A stretch of 26,459 bases of DNA from Acidobacteriota bacterium (GTDB lineage: Bacteria > Acidobacteriota > Vicinamibacteria > Vicinamibacterales > SCN-69-37), in NCBI GenBank assembly GCA_021824055.1, contig JAKALV010000011.1, positions 1 to 26,459 of the forward strand, given 5' to 3'. Of this stretch, positions 1 through 7,495 are shown piece by piece; within the stretch, counting starts at the first letter, position 1; every line of letters begins with the position of its first letter. A model generated the notes under the pieces. It was given only the letters and a program-made list of their open reading frames with translations, had not been told where the DNA came from and ran no database searches. The translations under genes and the position numbers were made by a program.

Positions 1-42
1 ACCACCACATTATATCTGGAAGGAATCCGGAACCACTGAAGT

Positions 43-82
43 GCGCCTGCCGGTTCGGCGGCAGTTCCGCGATGGCAGGCGC
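43..82. repeat. GC-rich inverted repeat after the GspC/PilP-like gene
   Basis: Nine-base arms, gcgcctgcc (43-51) and ggcaggcgc (74-82), are perfect reverse complements around a 22-base spacer. The right arm touches the stop codon (82-84) of the minus-strand gene, so in its transcript a hairpin would form right at the stop. No T-run follows on the minus strand, so it is at best a weak or Rho-assisted terminator. Bases 1-42 show no gene I can support. Confidence 0.3.
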
Positions 83-621
83 TAGCGGATCGTAATGGTC
101 GTGACGGTCTTGTTCGGGCTGGTAACGTCCACGAGTTCAACCGATGCCGGACCGATCGACCGAACAACGAATCGGGAAAAGGCTTGGCCGGCCTTCACAA
201 TGGCCAGGTCGTCGCCCATCGACAGCACCGCGGTACGGACCACAACACCGTCCACCGTGTCCTCGGTGAGACCGACCAGCGTCGGCACTGCAACCGGTAG
301 CGGCGCGGAAAGAACGGGGTCAGAGCCCTTTTCCCGCGAATCTGTGGAAAAGGGCTCTGACCCCGTCTTGCTCTTGAACCTGAACGGGTCGCGCGCCGGT
401 GGCGTGAACGGCACGCGAGCGGCCAGACGCTGGCGAAGCCGGTCGGCTTCCTCGTCGACCTGCCGGGTGACCGGCGCGACCGACTGCGCCGCCTGCTCGG
501 CAGCGTCGATCTCGGATGCCGTGGGGCCCGTGATCTCGCGCGACGTCGACGCCGGCGCCTGCACCCACGCGGCGAGAAGCAACACACCGCTGATGGACAC
601 CGCAAGGGCGACTCGGCGCAT
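82..621 (-). CDS. GspC/PilP-like membrane-anchored periplasmic protein
   Basis: A 179-residue protein with one N-terminal hydrophobic segment (about residues 4-22), which is an uncleaved anchor or a signal peptide. A charged, probably helical stretch follows (about 40-70), then a Pro-rich DPFRF motif near 78-82, and a small beta-rich C-terminal domain (about 110-179) containing VGLTED and a run on activity, strength and residues that ends in TVTTITIR. The layout anchor / linker with DPF / small beta domain is that of type II secretion GspC and type IV pilus PilP proteins, which link inner-membrane parts to the secretin. The match is by architecture, not by a strong signature. The start is the first ATG after an in-frame TAA; no convincing ribosome site precedes it. 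Residues about 84-106 come from an inserted inverted repeat (314-366) and probably form a loop. It could also be an unrelated envelope protein. Confidence 0.6.
   Translation of the reverse strand: MRRVALAVSISGVLLLAAWVQAPASTSREITGPTASEIDAAEQAAQSVAPVTRQVDEEADRLRQRLAARVPFTPPARDPFRFKSKTGSEPFSTDSREKGSDPVLSAPLPVAVPTLVGLTEDTVDGVVVRTAVLSMGDDLAIVKAGQAFSRFVVRSIGPASVELVDVTSPNKTVTTITIR
314..366. repeat. REP-like inverted repeat, 21-bp perfect arms, inside a coding region
   Basis: Arms at 314-334 and 346-366 are exact reverse complements, with an 11-base spacer (335-345). The left arm begins acggggtcagagccctttt. It lies inside the GspC/PilP-like gene and keeps the frame, adding residues of the type KTGSEPF and EKGSDPV. 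From memory, repeats with a ggggtcagagccc core recur in many high-GC genomes, often near IS200/Tnp_REP-type transposases; no such transposase gene is in this window. Confidence 0.85.
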
Positions 622-710
622 GACGATGCGAAAAGGTTACTCCCGCGACACGCTCAGGTCCAGAGGCAGGGACCACGGACCTTGGACAATCAGAACCCTG
701 GACGCCAAGT

Positions 711-748
711 GACCTTGGACCTTGGACCTTGGACCTTGGACTTTGGAC
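711..748. repeat. Tandem 7-bp repeat (CTTGGAC) upstream of kdsB
   Basis: Four exact cttggac units (714-720, 721-727, 728-734, 735-741) are followed by a variant tttggac (742-748). A detached copy lies at 681-687. The array fills much of the 162-base gap between the minus-strand GspC/PilP-like gene and kdsB. I see no clear -35/-10 pair in the gap, although the units themselves resemble a -35 box (ttggac). Confidence 0.85.
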
Positions 749-783
749 GACACGTACAGCAAAGAACTGCGGTAACATTCCCC

Positions 784-1566
784 GTGCCCGTCGTTTTGCC
801 TGCTGGGCTCCCTCATTCGATCCAGTCCGCCAGAGTTGTCGCTATCGTTCCCGCTCGGTACGGGTCGACTCGTCTGCCCGGCAAGGCCCTCGCCCTCATC
901 AACGGGAAACCCATGATTGAGCACGTTCACGCCCGGGCCGCTGCGGCCACGCGCGTCAACGCGGTCCTGGTCGCCACCGACGATGAGCGCATCGCCAAGG
1001 CGGTGGACGCTTTTGGCGGCACGGCCGTCATGACCAGCGACCGGCACCGCACCGGCACCGACCGCCTGGCCGAGGTGGCCGCCGCGCTCTCCGGTGAGAT
1101 CATCATCAACGTCCAGGGCGACGAGCCTCTGATCGACGCCGGCGCGATCGACGCGTGCGTGCAGTCCCTGATCGAGCACCCCGAGGACGTCATGAGCACC
1201 GTCCGCCGGCCGCTTGGCGATGATGATGCGGAGAATCCGGCCGTGGTGAAGGTCGTGGTCGACGCGCATGACGTGGCGCTGTATTTTTCCCGGGCGCCGA
1301 TCCCGCACCTCCGGGCCGGCCACGCGGAGCTCGCGCGCTGGGCGCATCTCGGACTGTACGGGTATCGCCGAACCTTCCTGCTCGCGCTGGCCGCGCTCAC
1401 GCCGACGCCGCTCGAGCAGGCCGAAAGCCTGGAACAACTGCGGGTGTTGGAACATGGCTTCCGCATCCGCTGCGTGAAGACACTCAGCACGTCCATTGGG
1501 GTGGATACGGCTGAAGACTTGGAGCGCGTGCGCGGACTATTCGCGACGCTGAGACAGCAACGATGA
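784..1566 (+). CDS. kdsB: 3-deoxy-manno-octulosonate cytidylyltransferase (CMP-Kdo synthetase)
   Basis: Activates Kdo with CTP to give CMP-Kdo, the donor for LPS inner-core assembly, in the cytoplasm. Family signatures are clear: nucleotide-binding PARYGSTRLPGKAL near the N-terminus, NVQGDEPLID in the middle, YFSRAPIPH and GLYGYRR later, and STSIGVDTAEDLERVR at the end. From the GTG at 784 the product is 260 residues, normal for KdsB. The frame stays open upstream to 682, but that stretch translates the cttggac tandem repeat and is unlikely to be protein, so GTG 784 is preferred although no good ribosome site is visible. The stop overlaps the pyrG start by four bases (ATGA), so the two are translationally coupled. 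It opens a Kdo operon. Confidence 0.93.
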   Translation: MPVVLPAGLPHSIQSARVVAIVPARYGSTRLPGKALALINGKPMIEHVHARAAAATRVNAVLVATDDERIAKAVDAFGGTAVMTSDRHRTGTDRLAEVAAALSGEIIINVQGDEPLIDAGAIDACVQSLIEHPEDVMSTVRRPLGDDDAENPAVVKVVVDAHDVALYFSRAPIPHLRAGHAELARWAHLGLYGYRRTFLLALAALTPTPLEQAESLEQLRVLEHGFRIRCVKTLSTSIGVDTAEDLERVRGLFATLRQQR

Positions 1567-3245
1567 GCGAGCGGCAGACAAAGTACATCTTCGTGACGGG
1601 CGGCGTGGTGTCGTCGTTAGGCAAAGGACTGGCGGCGTCGTCGATTGCGTGCCTGCTCGAGGGACACGGCTACAAAGTGGCCCTGCAGAAGCTGGATCCC
1701 TACATCAACGTGGATCCGGGGACGATGAGTCCGTTCCAGCACGGCGAGGTCTACGTCACGGAAGACGGCGCGGAGACGGACCTGGACCTCGGCCACTATG
1801 AGCGGTTCACGAGCATGGTCGCCACGCGGCTGAGCAGCTGGACCACCGGCAAGATCTACCAGTCGGTCATCAATAAGGAGCGTCGCGGCGATTACCTCGG
1901 CAGCACCGTGCAGGTGATTCCGCACATCACGAACGAGATCAAGGACTGCATCAAGCGCGCCGCGACCGACCTGGACGTGCTGCTCGTGGAAATCGGCGGC
2001 ACGGTCGGCGACATCGAGAGTCTGCCGTTCCTCGAAGCCATCCGCCAGTTCCGGCAGGACGTGGGCAAGGAGAACACGCTCTACGTGCATCTCACGCTCG
2101 TGCCCTATATCGCCACGGCCGGCGAGATGAAGACCAAGCCCACCCAGCACAGCGTGCGAGACTTGCGCTCGATCGGCATCACGCCCGACATGCTGCTCTG
2201 CCGTTCGGAGCAACCGCTCGACCATGACATCAAGCGGAAGATCGCGCTGTTCTGCGACGTCGATGAAGAAGCCGTCATCACGGCGCAGGACGTCAAGAGC
2301 GTGTACGAAGTGCCGCTGTACTACCAGCAGGAAGGCCTGGATCGCATCCTGCTGAAGCGGCTGAGCCTGCCGGTGACCGAAGCGCGAATGGACGCGTGGA
2401 AGTCGCTCGTGGATCGCATCCGCAACCCGAAGGACACCGTCACGGTGCACTTCGTCGGCAAGTACGTGGAACACAAGGACGCCTACAAGAGCATCATCGA
2501 AGCGCTCTATCACGGCGGCTTCAAGCACCAGCTGAAGGTCGACCTGCGATTTGTGGAGGCCGAGGCGCTCGAAGAGCCCGGCGGCGAGCAACTGCTGCAC
2601 GGCTCGATGGGGATTGTGGTCGGACCGGGCTTCGGCGGCCGCGGCAGCCGCGGCATGATGAAGGCGGCCGAGTACTCACGCACCACCGGCACGCCGTACT
2701 TCGGCATCTGCTACGGCTTTCAATGGGCCGTCGTGGAGTTCGCCCGGGCCGTCGCGGGTTTGGTGGACGCGGATTCCACGGAAGTCACGGAGGACGCGCC
2801 CCACAAGGTCATCTACAAGCTGCGCGATCTGCTCGGCGTGGACGAACTCGGCGGCACGATGCGCCTCGGCAGCTACGAATGCCAACTGGTGCCCGGGTCG
2901 CTCGCGGCGCGGCTCTACGGCACGAACGTGATCACCGAGCGTCATCGCCACCGCTACGAATTCAACTGCCTCTACGAACAAGCGCTCACCGACAAAGGAC
3001 TGCGCGTGGTCGGCCGCTCCACCGACGGCAAGTTCGTTGAGATCGTCGAAATTCCGGAGCACCCCTGCTTCCTGGCCGTGCAATTCCACCCCGAATTCAA
3101 GTCGAAGCCGCTCACGCCGCACCCGCTGTTTGCCGGGTTCATTGAAGCCGCGCACAAACGTAAACTCCTGCAAACGGCCAAAGAGGCAGAGGGGCCAAGG
3201 GGCAATGCGGCCACGCGGCAGTTGGGCAATGAGGTTGTCAAGTGA
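1563..3245 (+). CDS. pyrG: CTP synthase (glutamine-hydrolysing)
   Basis: Makes CTP from UTP, ATP and glutamine. The N-terminal synthase domain (about 1-265) shows KYIFVTGGVVSSLGKG and LDPYINVDPGTMSPFQHGEV. The C-terminal class I glutamine amidotransferase domain (about 295-535) has the nucleophile in FGICYGFQ and the HPE pair in AVQFHPEF. The usual family forms are GICLGMQ and PGGFGxRG; here they read GICYGFQ and GPGFGGRG, a mild divergence with the catalytic residues kept. At 560 residues it is slightly long: after HKRKLL comes a tail of about 25 residues encoded by purine-rich, repeat-like DNA (about 3177-3242). It overlaps kdsB (ATGA) and kdsA (GTGA). Its place among Kdo genes fits supply of CTP to KdsB; pyrG-kdsA neighbourhood is known from other bacteria. 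Confidence 0.97.
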   Translation: MSERQTKYIFVTGGVVSSLGKGLAASSIACLLEGHGYKVALQKLDPYINVDPGTMSPFQHGEVYVTEDGAETDLDLGHYERFTSMVATRLSSWTTGKIYQSVINKERRGDYLGSTVQVIPHITNEIKDCIKRAATDLDVLLVEIGGTVGDIESLPFLEAIRQFRQDVGKENTLYVHLTLVPYIATAGEMKTKPTQHSVRDLRSIGITPDMLLCRSEQPLDHDIKRKIALFCDVDEEAVITAQDVKSVYEVPLYYQQEGLDRILLKRLSLPVTEARMDAWKSLVDRIRNPKDTVTVHFVGKYVEHKDAYKSIIEALYHGGFKHQLKVDLRFVEAEALEEPGGEQLLHGSMGIVVGPGFGGRGSRGMMKAAEYSRTTGTPYFGICYGFQWAVVEFARAVAGLVDADSTEVTEDAPHKVIYKLRDLLGVDELGGTMRLGSYECQLVPGSLAARLYGTNVITERHRHRYEFNCLYEQALTDKGLRVVGRSTDGKFVEIVEIPEHPCFLAVQFHPEFKSKPLTPHPLFAGFIEAAHKRKLLQTAKEAEGPRGNAATRQLGNEVVK

Positions 3246-4087
3246 TCTCTGATGTCCGTCACGTCGCGATCGCGCCCGGTGTCGTCCTCGGCGAGCGCGG
3301 GCTCGTGCTGATCGCCGGCCCGTGCGTCATCGAAAGCCCCGACCACGCGGTGGAACTGGGCGGCAGGATCGCCGACATCGCGAAGCGCGCCGGCGTCGGG
3401 TACGTGTTCAAGGCATCGTTCGATAAGGCGAACCGCACCTCGTTCACATCGTTTCGCGGACCCGGACTGGATGACGGGCTGAAGACCTTGGCACGCGTCA
3501 AGAAGGAAATCGGCGTGCCCGTGCTCACCGATATCCACGACGTCTCGCAGGCCGCGCCAGCGGCCGAGGTCGTCGACGTGCTGCAGATTCCCGCCTTCCT
3601 GTCGCGCCAGACCGACCTGATCGTCGCCGCGGCGAAGACCGGCCGGGTGGTCAATGTGAAGAAGGGTCAGTTTCTGGCGCCGCTCGACATGAAACACGCG
3701 CTGAAGAAAGCGACCGACGCGGGCAACGACCGCGTCTTTCTGACCGAGCGCGGCTACACCTTCGGCTATAACAACCTGGTGGTCGACATGCGCGCCTTTC
3801 CGATGATGCGCGGGCTCGGCGTTCCCGTGGTGTTCGACGTGACGCACAGCCTCCAGCTTCCGGGCGGCGGCGACGGCGTCACGGCGGGGCTGGCCGAGTA
3901 CATCGAGCCGCTCGCCAGCGCCGGCGTGGGCGCCGGCGTGGATGGCGTTTTTCTCGAAGTGCACGAGGATCCGAAACGGGCGAAGAGCGACGCGCAGAAC
4001 GCCCTCGCGCTGGCTCTGCTGCCGGCCTTGCTCGACCGGCTCGTGCGCATCAATGATGTTGTCAAAACGAGGTCGTCCGCATCGTGA
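3242..4087 (+). CDS. kdsA: 3-deoxy-8-phosphooctulonate synthase (Kdo-8-phosphate synthase), metal-dependent type
   Basis: Condenses phosphoenolpyruvate with arabinose-5-phosphate to Kdo-8-phosphate. The 281-residue protein shows LIAGPCVIES (Cys28), FKASFDKANRTS, LTDIHD, NVKKGQFLAP, LTERGYTFGYNNLVVDMR and DVTHSLQLPGG. In this family a Cys in the first motif together with His, Glu and Asp marks the metal-dependent class (as in Aquifex), whereas E. coli has Asn there. Here Cys28, His202, Glu239 and Asp250 are all present, so a divalent metal requirement is predicted. The start is GTG 3242 within the pyrG stop (GTGA), and its own stop overlaps the kdsD start the same way. The upstream enzyme in the pathway is KdsD and the downstream one KdsC, both encoded next. 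Confidence 0.97.
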   Translation: MISDVRHVAIAPGVVLGERGLVLIAGPCVIESPDHAVELGGRIADIAKRAGVGYVFKASFDKANRTSFTSFRGPGLDDGLKTLARVKKEIGVPVLTDIHDVSQAAPAAEVVDVLQIPAFLSRQTDLIVAAAKTGRVVNVKKGQFLAPLDMKHALKKATDAGNDRVFLTERGYTFGYNNLVVDMRAFPMMRGLGVPVVFDVTHSLQLPGGGDGVTAGLAEYIEPLASAGVGAGVDGVFLEVHEDPKRAKSDAQNALALALLPALLDRLVRINDVVKTRSSAS

Positions 4088-5070
4088 CCGACAAGAACCT
4101 CCAGATCGCCGCCGACAGCCTGTCGCTCGCCCGCGAAGTGCTCGACACCGAAGCCCGGGCGATTCTCGGCCTGATTCCGCAGCTCGACGCCCGCTTCCCC
4201 GCCGCGGTCGAGATGCTGAACTCGTGCGCCGGCCGCGTGGTCCTCTCGGGCATGGGCAAGTCCGGCATCATCGCGCGCAAGCTCGCCGCGACGCTCTCGA
4301 GCACCGGCACGGCCGCGTATTTTCTGCATCCGGCCGAAGCCATCCACGGCGATCTCGGCGTGGTGCGTGACGATGACGTGGTGATCGCGTTGTCGCACAG
4401 CGGCGAAACAGAGGAGCTGGTCCGGCTCGTCGAGTCCATCCGGCGCACCGGCGCCCGGCTGATCGCCATCACGGGCGATGACACGTCCACTCTGGCCGAG
4501 GCCGCGGATATTTCGCTGAGCTGCCACGTGGCCGAAGAAGCATGCCCGATGAACCTCGCGCCGACGGCCAGCACCACCGCGGCCCTCGCGCTGGGCGACG
4601 CGGTGGCGATGGCGCTCTCGAAACGCAAAGGATTTCAGCAGGAGCATTTCGCCAATCTGCACCCGGGCGGGCGGCTCGGCAAGAAGCTCATGCGCGTGGA
4701 AGCCCTCATGCACGGCGGCGACCTGGTGCCGCGCGTCTCACCCGCCACCCCGATGGCCGGCGTCATCCAGGAAATGTCGAGCAAGCTCCTCGGCATGACG
4801 TGCGTGGTGGACGCCGACGGCCGGCTTGCCGGCATCGTGACCGACGGCGACCTGCGGCGGCACCTGACGAAGGGCACCAACATCCTCGAGCGGCGCGCCG
4901 AAGACATCATGACGAAGGACCCCGTGGCCATCCTGCCCACCGTGCTCGCGGCCGAGGCCCTGCAGCAAATGGAACAGCGCAAGATCACCTCGCTCGTCGT
5001 CGTCGATCGCGCGCGCCAGATCATCGGCGTGGTGCACCTGCACGACCTGTTGCGCACGCGGATCGTCTGA
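4084..5070 (+). CDS. kdsD: Arabinose-5-phosphate isomerase (SIS + two CBS domains)
   Basis: Converts ribulose-5-phosphate to arabinose-5-phosphate, the first committed step to Kdo. The 328-residue protein has an N-terminal sugar isomerase (SIS) domain, about 35-170, with SGMGKSGIIARKLAATLSS, HPAEAIHGDLG and ALSHSGETEELV. A conserved linker EHFANLHPGGRLGK follows, then a pair of CBS domains (about 205-328) with GIVTDGDLRRHL and GVVHLHDLLR. Length and order match KdsD/KpsF. The start is GTG at 4084 overlapping the kdsA stop (GTGA), showing coupling; kdsC follows three bases after its stop. KpsF (capsule paralogue) has the same fold, but the linked kdsA/B/C genes favour the LPS role. Confidence 0.96.
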   Translation: MTDKNLQIAADSLSLAREVLDTEARAILGLIPQLDARFPAAVEMLNSCAGRVVLSGMGKSGIIARKLAATLSSTGTAAYFLHPAEAIHGDLGVVRDDDVVIALSHSGETEELVRLVESIRRTGARLIAITGDDTSTLAEAADISLSCHVAEEACPMNLAPTASTTAALALGDAVAMALSKRKGFQQEHFANLHPGGRLGKKLMRVEALMHGGDLVPRVSPATPMAGVIQEMSSKLLGMTCVVDADGRLAGIVTDGDLRRHLTKGTNILERRAEDIMTKDPVAILPTVLAAEALQQMEQRKITSLVVVDRARQIIGVVHLHDLLRTRIV

Positions 5071-5073
5071 CCC

Positions 5074-5610
5074 ATGGCCCCCGTCAGCGCGAGGGAATTC
5101 GGCGAACGCGCCGCCACTGTCCGACTCCTGCTTTTCGATGTGGACGGCGTGCTCACCGACGGCAGCGTTAACGTGGATGCGTCCGGCGCCGAAATGAAAC
5201 GGTTCCATATCCGCGACGGCGCGGCGCTGGTCTGGGCGCAACGCGCCGGGTTGATGACGGGCGTGCTGTCGGCGCGCCACTCGGAAGCCACCGCGGCCCG
5301 CGTCCAGGAACTCGGGATGGCCGTGGCCATCCAAGGCGTCGCCGACAAGCGCGCGGCGCTCGCCGACATCCTGTCGCAACACGGGCTGACGGCCGGCGAA
5401 GTCGCCTACATGGGCGATGACCTCGTGGATCTGCCGGTGCTCCGCGCGGTGGGATTGTCGGCCGCCCCGGCCGACGCGGCCGCCGAAGTGGCCGCGGTCG
5501 CGCACTTTGTCAGCTGGCATGCCGGCGGACAGGGCGCCGTGCGCGAGTTCATCGAAGCCGTGCTCAGGGCCCGCGGGCAATGGGATGATGTCCTTGCGCA
5601 GTTTAGGTAG
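5074..5610 (+). CDS. kdsC: Kdo-8-phosphate phosphatase (HAD family)
   Basis: Removes phosphate from Kdo-8-phosphate to give Kdo. A 178-residue HAD hydrolase without a large cap, as is usual for KdsC. Motif I is LLFDVDGVLTDG with nucleophile Asp22 and acid/base Asp24. Further family marks are FHIRDGAALVWAQRAG, the motif II region GVLSARHS, the motif III lysine in VADKRAAL, and motif IV YMGDDLVDLPVL. The end, GGQGAVREFIEAVL, is also typical. It starts with ATG three bases after kdsD and lies three bases before the LapB-like gene. In many proteobacteria lptC follows kdsC; here it does not. Confidence 0.95.
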   Translation: MAPVSAREFGERAATVRLLLFDVDGVLTDGSVNVDASGAEMKRFHIRDGAALVWAQRAGLMTGVLSARHSEATAARVQELGMAVAIQGVADKRAALADILSQHGLTAGEVAYMGDDLVDLPVLRAVGLSAAPADAAAEVAAVAHFVSWHAGGQGAVREFIEAVLRARGQWDDVLAQFR

Positions 5611-5613
5611 CCC

Positions 5614-6882
5614 ATGCAGCCCTATTTCCTTCTGATCGGCGTGCTCATCGCGTTACTCGCCGGCCTCGCGGCGGGCAAGGCGTGGGAGCGCTACAAGCTC
5701 GTCGAGGGCCGGTGGATCGATCGTCGCCGCGTGCGCCAGGTCCCGCACTTCATCCTCGGGTTGAACTTCCTGGTGGCCAACCAGGTGGACGCGGCCATCG
5801 AAGAGCTGGAGAAGGCCGCCAAGATCGACCCCGGCGCGCTCGAAGTCAAGCTCGTGCTCGGCAACCTGTATCGTGAGAAGGGCCAGGTCGGGCGCGCGGT
5901 GCAGGAACATCAGGCGCTCCTGCAGCGGCCGCGCCTCGATCGCGTCGAGCACGCCAACGTACTGCTCTGTCTCGGTCTCGACTTCCGGCGTGGCGGCTTC
6001 ATCGACCGGGCGACCTCGGCCTTCACCGAGGTGCTGAAGCTCGATCCCGACAACGAAGCGGCGCTGGCGAATCTCGAGAAGCTGCAGGAAGAGCAGCATC
6101 AGTGGCAGGAGGCGTACTCCACGCGCCAGCGGCTCGCCGCGCTCGCGGGACGGCCCGAGCAGCCGCGGTCGCAGGCGATCCTCGCGTTCCTCGAACACGA
6201 AATCGGTCTGCAGGCGCTCGGGCAGCATCAGCTCGACGAGGCCGCCAGGCGGTTCTCGGCGGCGATCGAGCTCGACCGCCTGGTCGTACCGGCGTACCTG
6301 CATCTTGGCGACGTGCGTCTCCTGCAGAACGACACCGCCGCCGCGATCAAGATCTGGGAAACCATGATCGAGGTGGCGCCCGAGCGAGCGTACCTCGCGT
6401 TCGACCGGCTGGAGCGCGCCTACGGCACGCTCAACGGGCCGGGACGGTTCGAGCAACTCTGCCGCCGGCTGATCCAGGGCACCGCGCGCGACTGGCGCGC
6501 GCGAGTGGCGCTCGCCGCGCATTTGACGTCACGCGGCGATGCCCAGAAAGCGCTCGAGCTGGTGTTCGAGGCGCTCGAACACAACCCGCATGCGCTGGCC
6601 ATCCACCAGGCCATCTGGAACACGCTCGAGGCGCTCAAGCTGCCGAGCGAACAGGTCGCCCGTTACGTGGAGATCACGCGGACGTCCGTCTTCTACCTCG
6701 ATCCGCACCTGTGTATCCGATGCCGCTACCGCAGCACCGAACTGCTGTGGCAGTGCCCGCATTGCCACGAGTGGAACACCTTCGTTGAGGAGCGGATTAC
6801 CCCGGCCACCGACAACGAGTCGGAGATCCCCGCCCTGCCCGAGACGCCCGTGCCACCCGTCGCGATCGATACCGCCGGCTAG
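5614..6882 (+). CDS. lapB: LapB (YciM)-like TPR protein with rubredoxin-type zinc knuckle
   Basis: A 422-residue membrane-anchored TPR protein. Residues about 4-21 form one N-terminal membrane helix, followed by the cytoplasmic KAWERYKLVEGRW segment. Some eight to nine TPR-like helical hairpins cover about 45-345, with clear units such as AIEELEKAAKIDPGALEVKL and AFTEVLKLDPDNEAALANL. At the end is a metal knuckle with Cys367, Cys370, Cys381 and Cys384 (CIRC...CPHC). This order, membrane helix / TPRs / CxxC-CxxC, is that of E. coli LapB, which guides LpxC to FtsH and so limits LPS synthesis. Lying three bases after kdsC in a Kdo operon supports the same job here, but that is inference. A Pro-rich tail of about 30 residues follows the knuckle. 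Confidence 0.88.
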   Translation: MQPYFLLIGVLIALLAGLAAGKAWERYKLVEGRWIDRRRVRQVPHFILGLNFLVANQVDAAIEELEKAAKIDPGALEVKLVLGNLYREKGQVGRAVQEHQALLQRPRLDRVEHANVLLCLGLDFRRGGFIDRATSAFTEVLKLDPDNEAALANLEKLQEEQHQWQEAYSTRQRLAALAGRPEQPRSQAILAFLEHEIGLQALGQHQLDEAARRFSAAIELDRLVVPAYLHLGDVRLLQNDTAAAIKIWETMIEVAPERAYLAFDRLERAYGTLNGPGRFEQLCRRLIQGTARDWRARVALAAHLTSRGDAQKALELVFEALEHNPHALAIHQAIWNTLEALKLPSEQVARYVEITRTSVFYLDPHLCIRCRYRSTELLWQCPHCHEWNTFVEERITPATDNESEIPALPETPVPPVAIDTAG

Positions 6883-6883
6883 C

Positions 6884-7495
6884 ATGCGTCCGCGTCCACT
6901 GCGCGTGGCGCTCACCGGTGGCATCGCCACCGGCAAGAGTCACTGTCTGACCCGCTTCGCGGGCCACGGCGCGCCGGTCATCGACGCCGACCGGCTCGCG
7001 CGCGACGTCATCGCGCCGGGCACCCCCGGCGCCGACGCAGTGCTCGCACGCTTCGGCACGCTCGACCGTAAGGCGCTCGGCGACGCGGTGTTTCTCGATG
7101 CGCGGGCGCGCGCCGATCTGGAAGCGATCATCCACCCGCTGGTCTATCGCGCCATCGACGATTGGTTCGGGCAACTGCGCAACGCGCCGTTCGGCATTGC
7201 CGACATTCCGCTGCTCTTCGAAACGAACCATCTCGGCACGTTCGATCGGATCCTCCTCACGTCCTGCCGGCCCGAGCAGCAGCGCGAACGCCTGGAGAAG
7301 CGCGGCCTGTCGGCCGCCGAGGCCGAGGCACGCATCGTGTCGCAGTTGCCGTTTGAGGAGAAGCTGAAACGCGCGCAGGCGGCTGGAGCGGCGGTCGACG
7401 TGATCGACACGTCGGGTACGCCCGACGACACCAACCGCCAGGTGGATCGGCTTACCGACCTGCTCGGCTCTCTGCCGCCACGAGTGTGTTCTTGA
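6884..7495 (+). CDS. coaE: Dephospho-CoA kinase
   Basis: Phosphorylates the ribose 3'-OH of dephospho-CoA with ATP, the last step of CoA synthesis. The 203-residue protein has the P-loop TGGIATGKS near residue 10, the substrate motif VIDADRLARDV, HPLVYRAID in the lid region, and DIPLLFE, all standard for CoaE. ATG at 6884 lies one base after the lapB stop; the frame is open further upstream but that part is antisense-frame translation of lapB and not conserved. Its last 44 bases overlap the 3' end of the convergent folD gene. It is probably the last gene of the Kdo operon. Confidence 0.95.
   Translation: MRPRPLRVALTGGIATGKSHCLTRFAGHGAPVIDADRLARDVIAPGTPGADAVLARFGTLDRKALGDAVFLDARARADLEAIIHPLVYRAIDDWFGQLRNAPFGIADIPLLFETNHLGTFDRILLTSCRPEQQRERLEKRGLSAAEAEARIVSQLPFEEKLKRAQAAGAAVDVIDTSGTPDDTNRQVDRLTDLLGSLPPRVCS

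Noticed and set aside
1..10. Possible ATG at 10-8 on the minus strand opening a gene that runs off the left edge
   Set aside because: Only three codons are visible and no ribosome site precedes it.
314..366. Rho-independent terminator
   Set aside because: Lies inside an intact reading frame and lacks a T-run; REP-like element fits better.
682..783. Upstream extension of kdsB
   Set aside because: Would translate the cttggac tandem array; not expected in KdsB.
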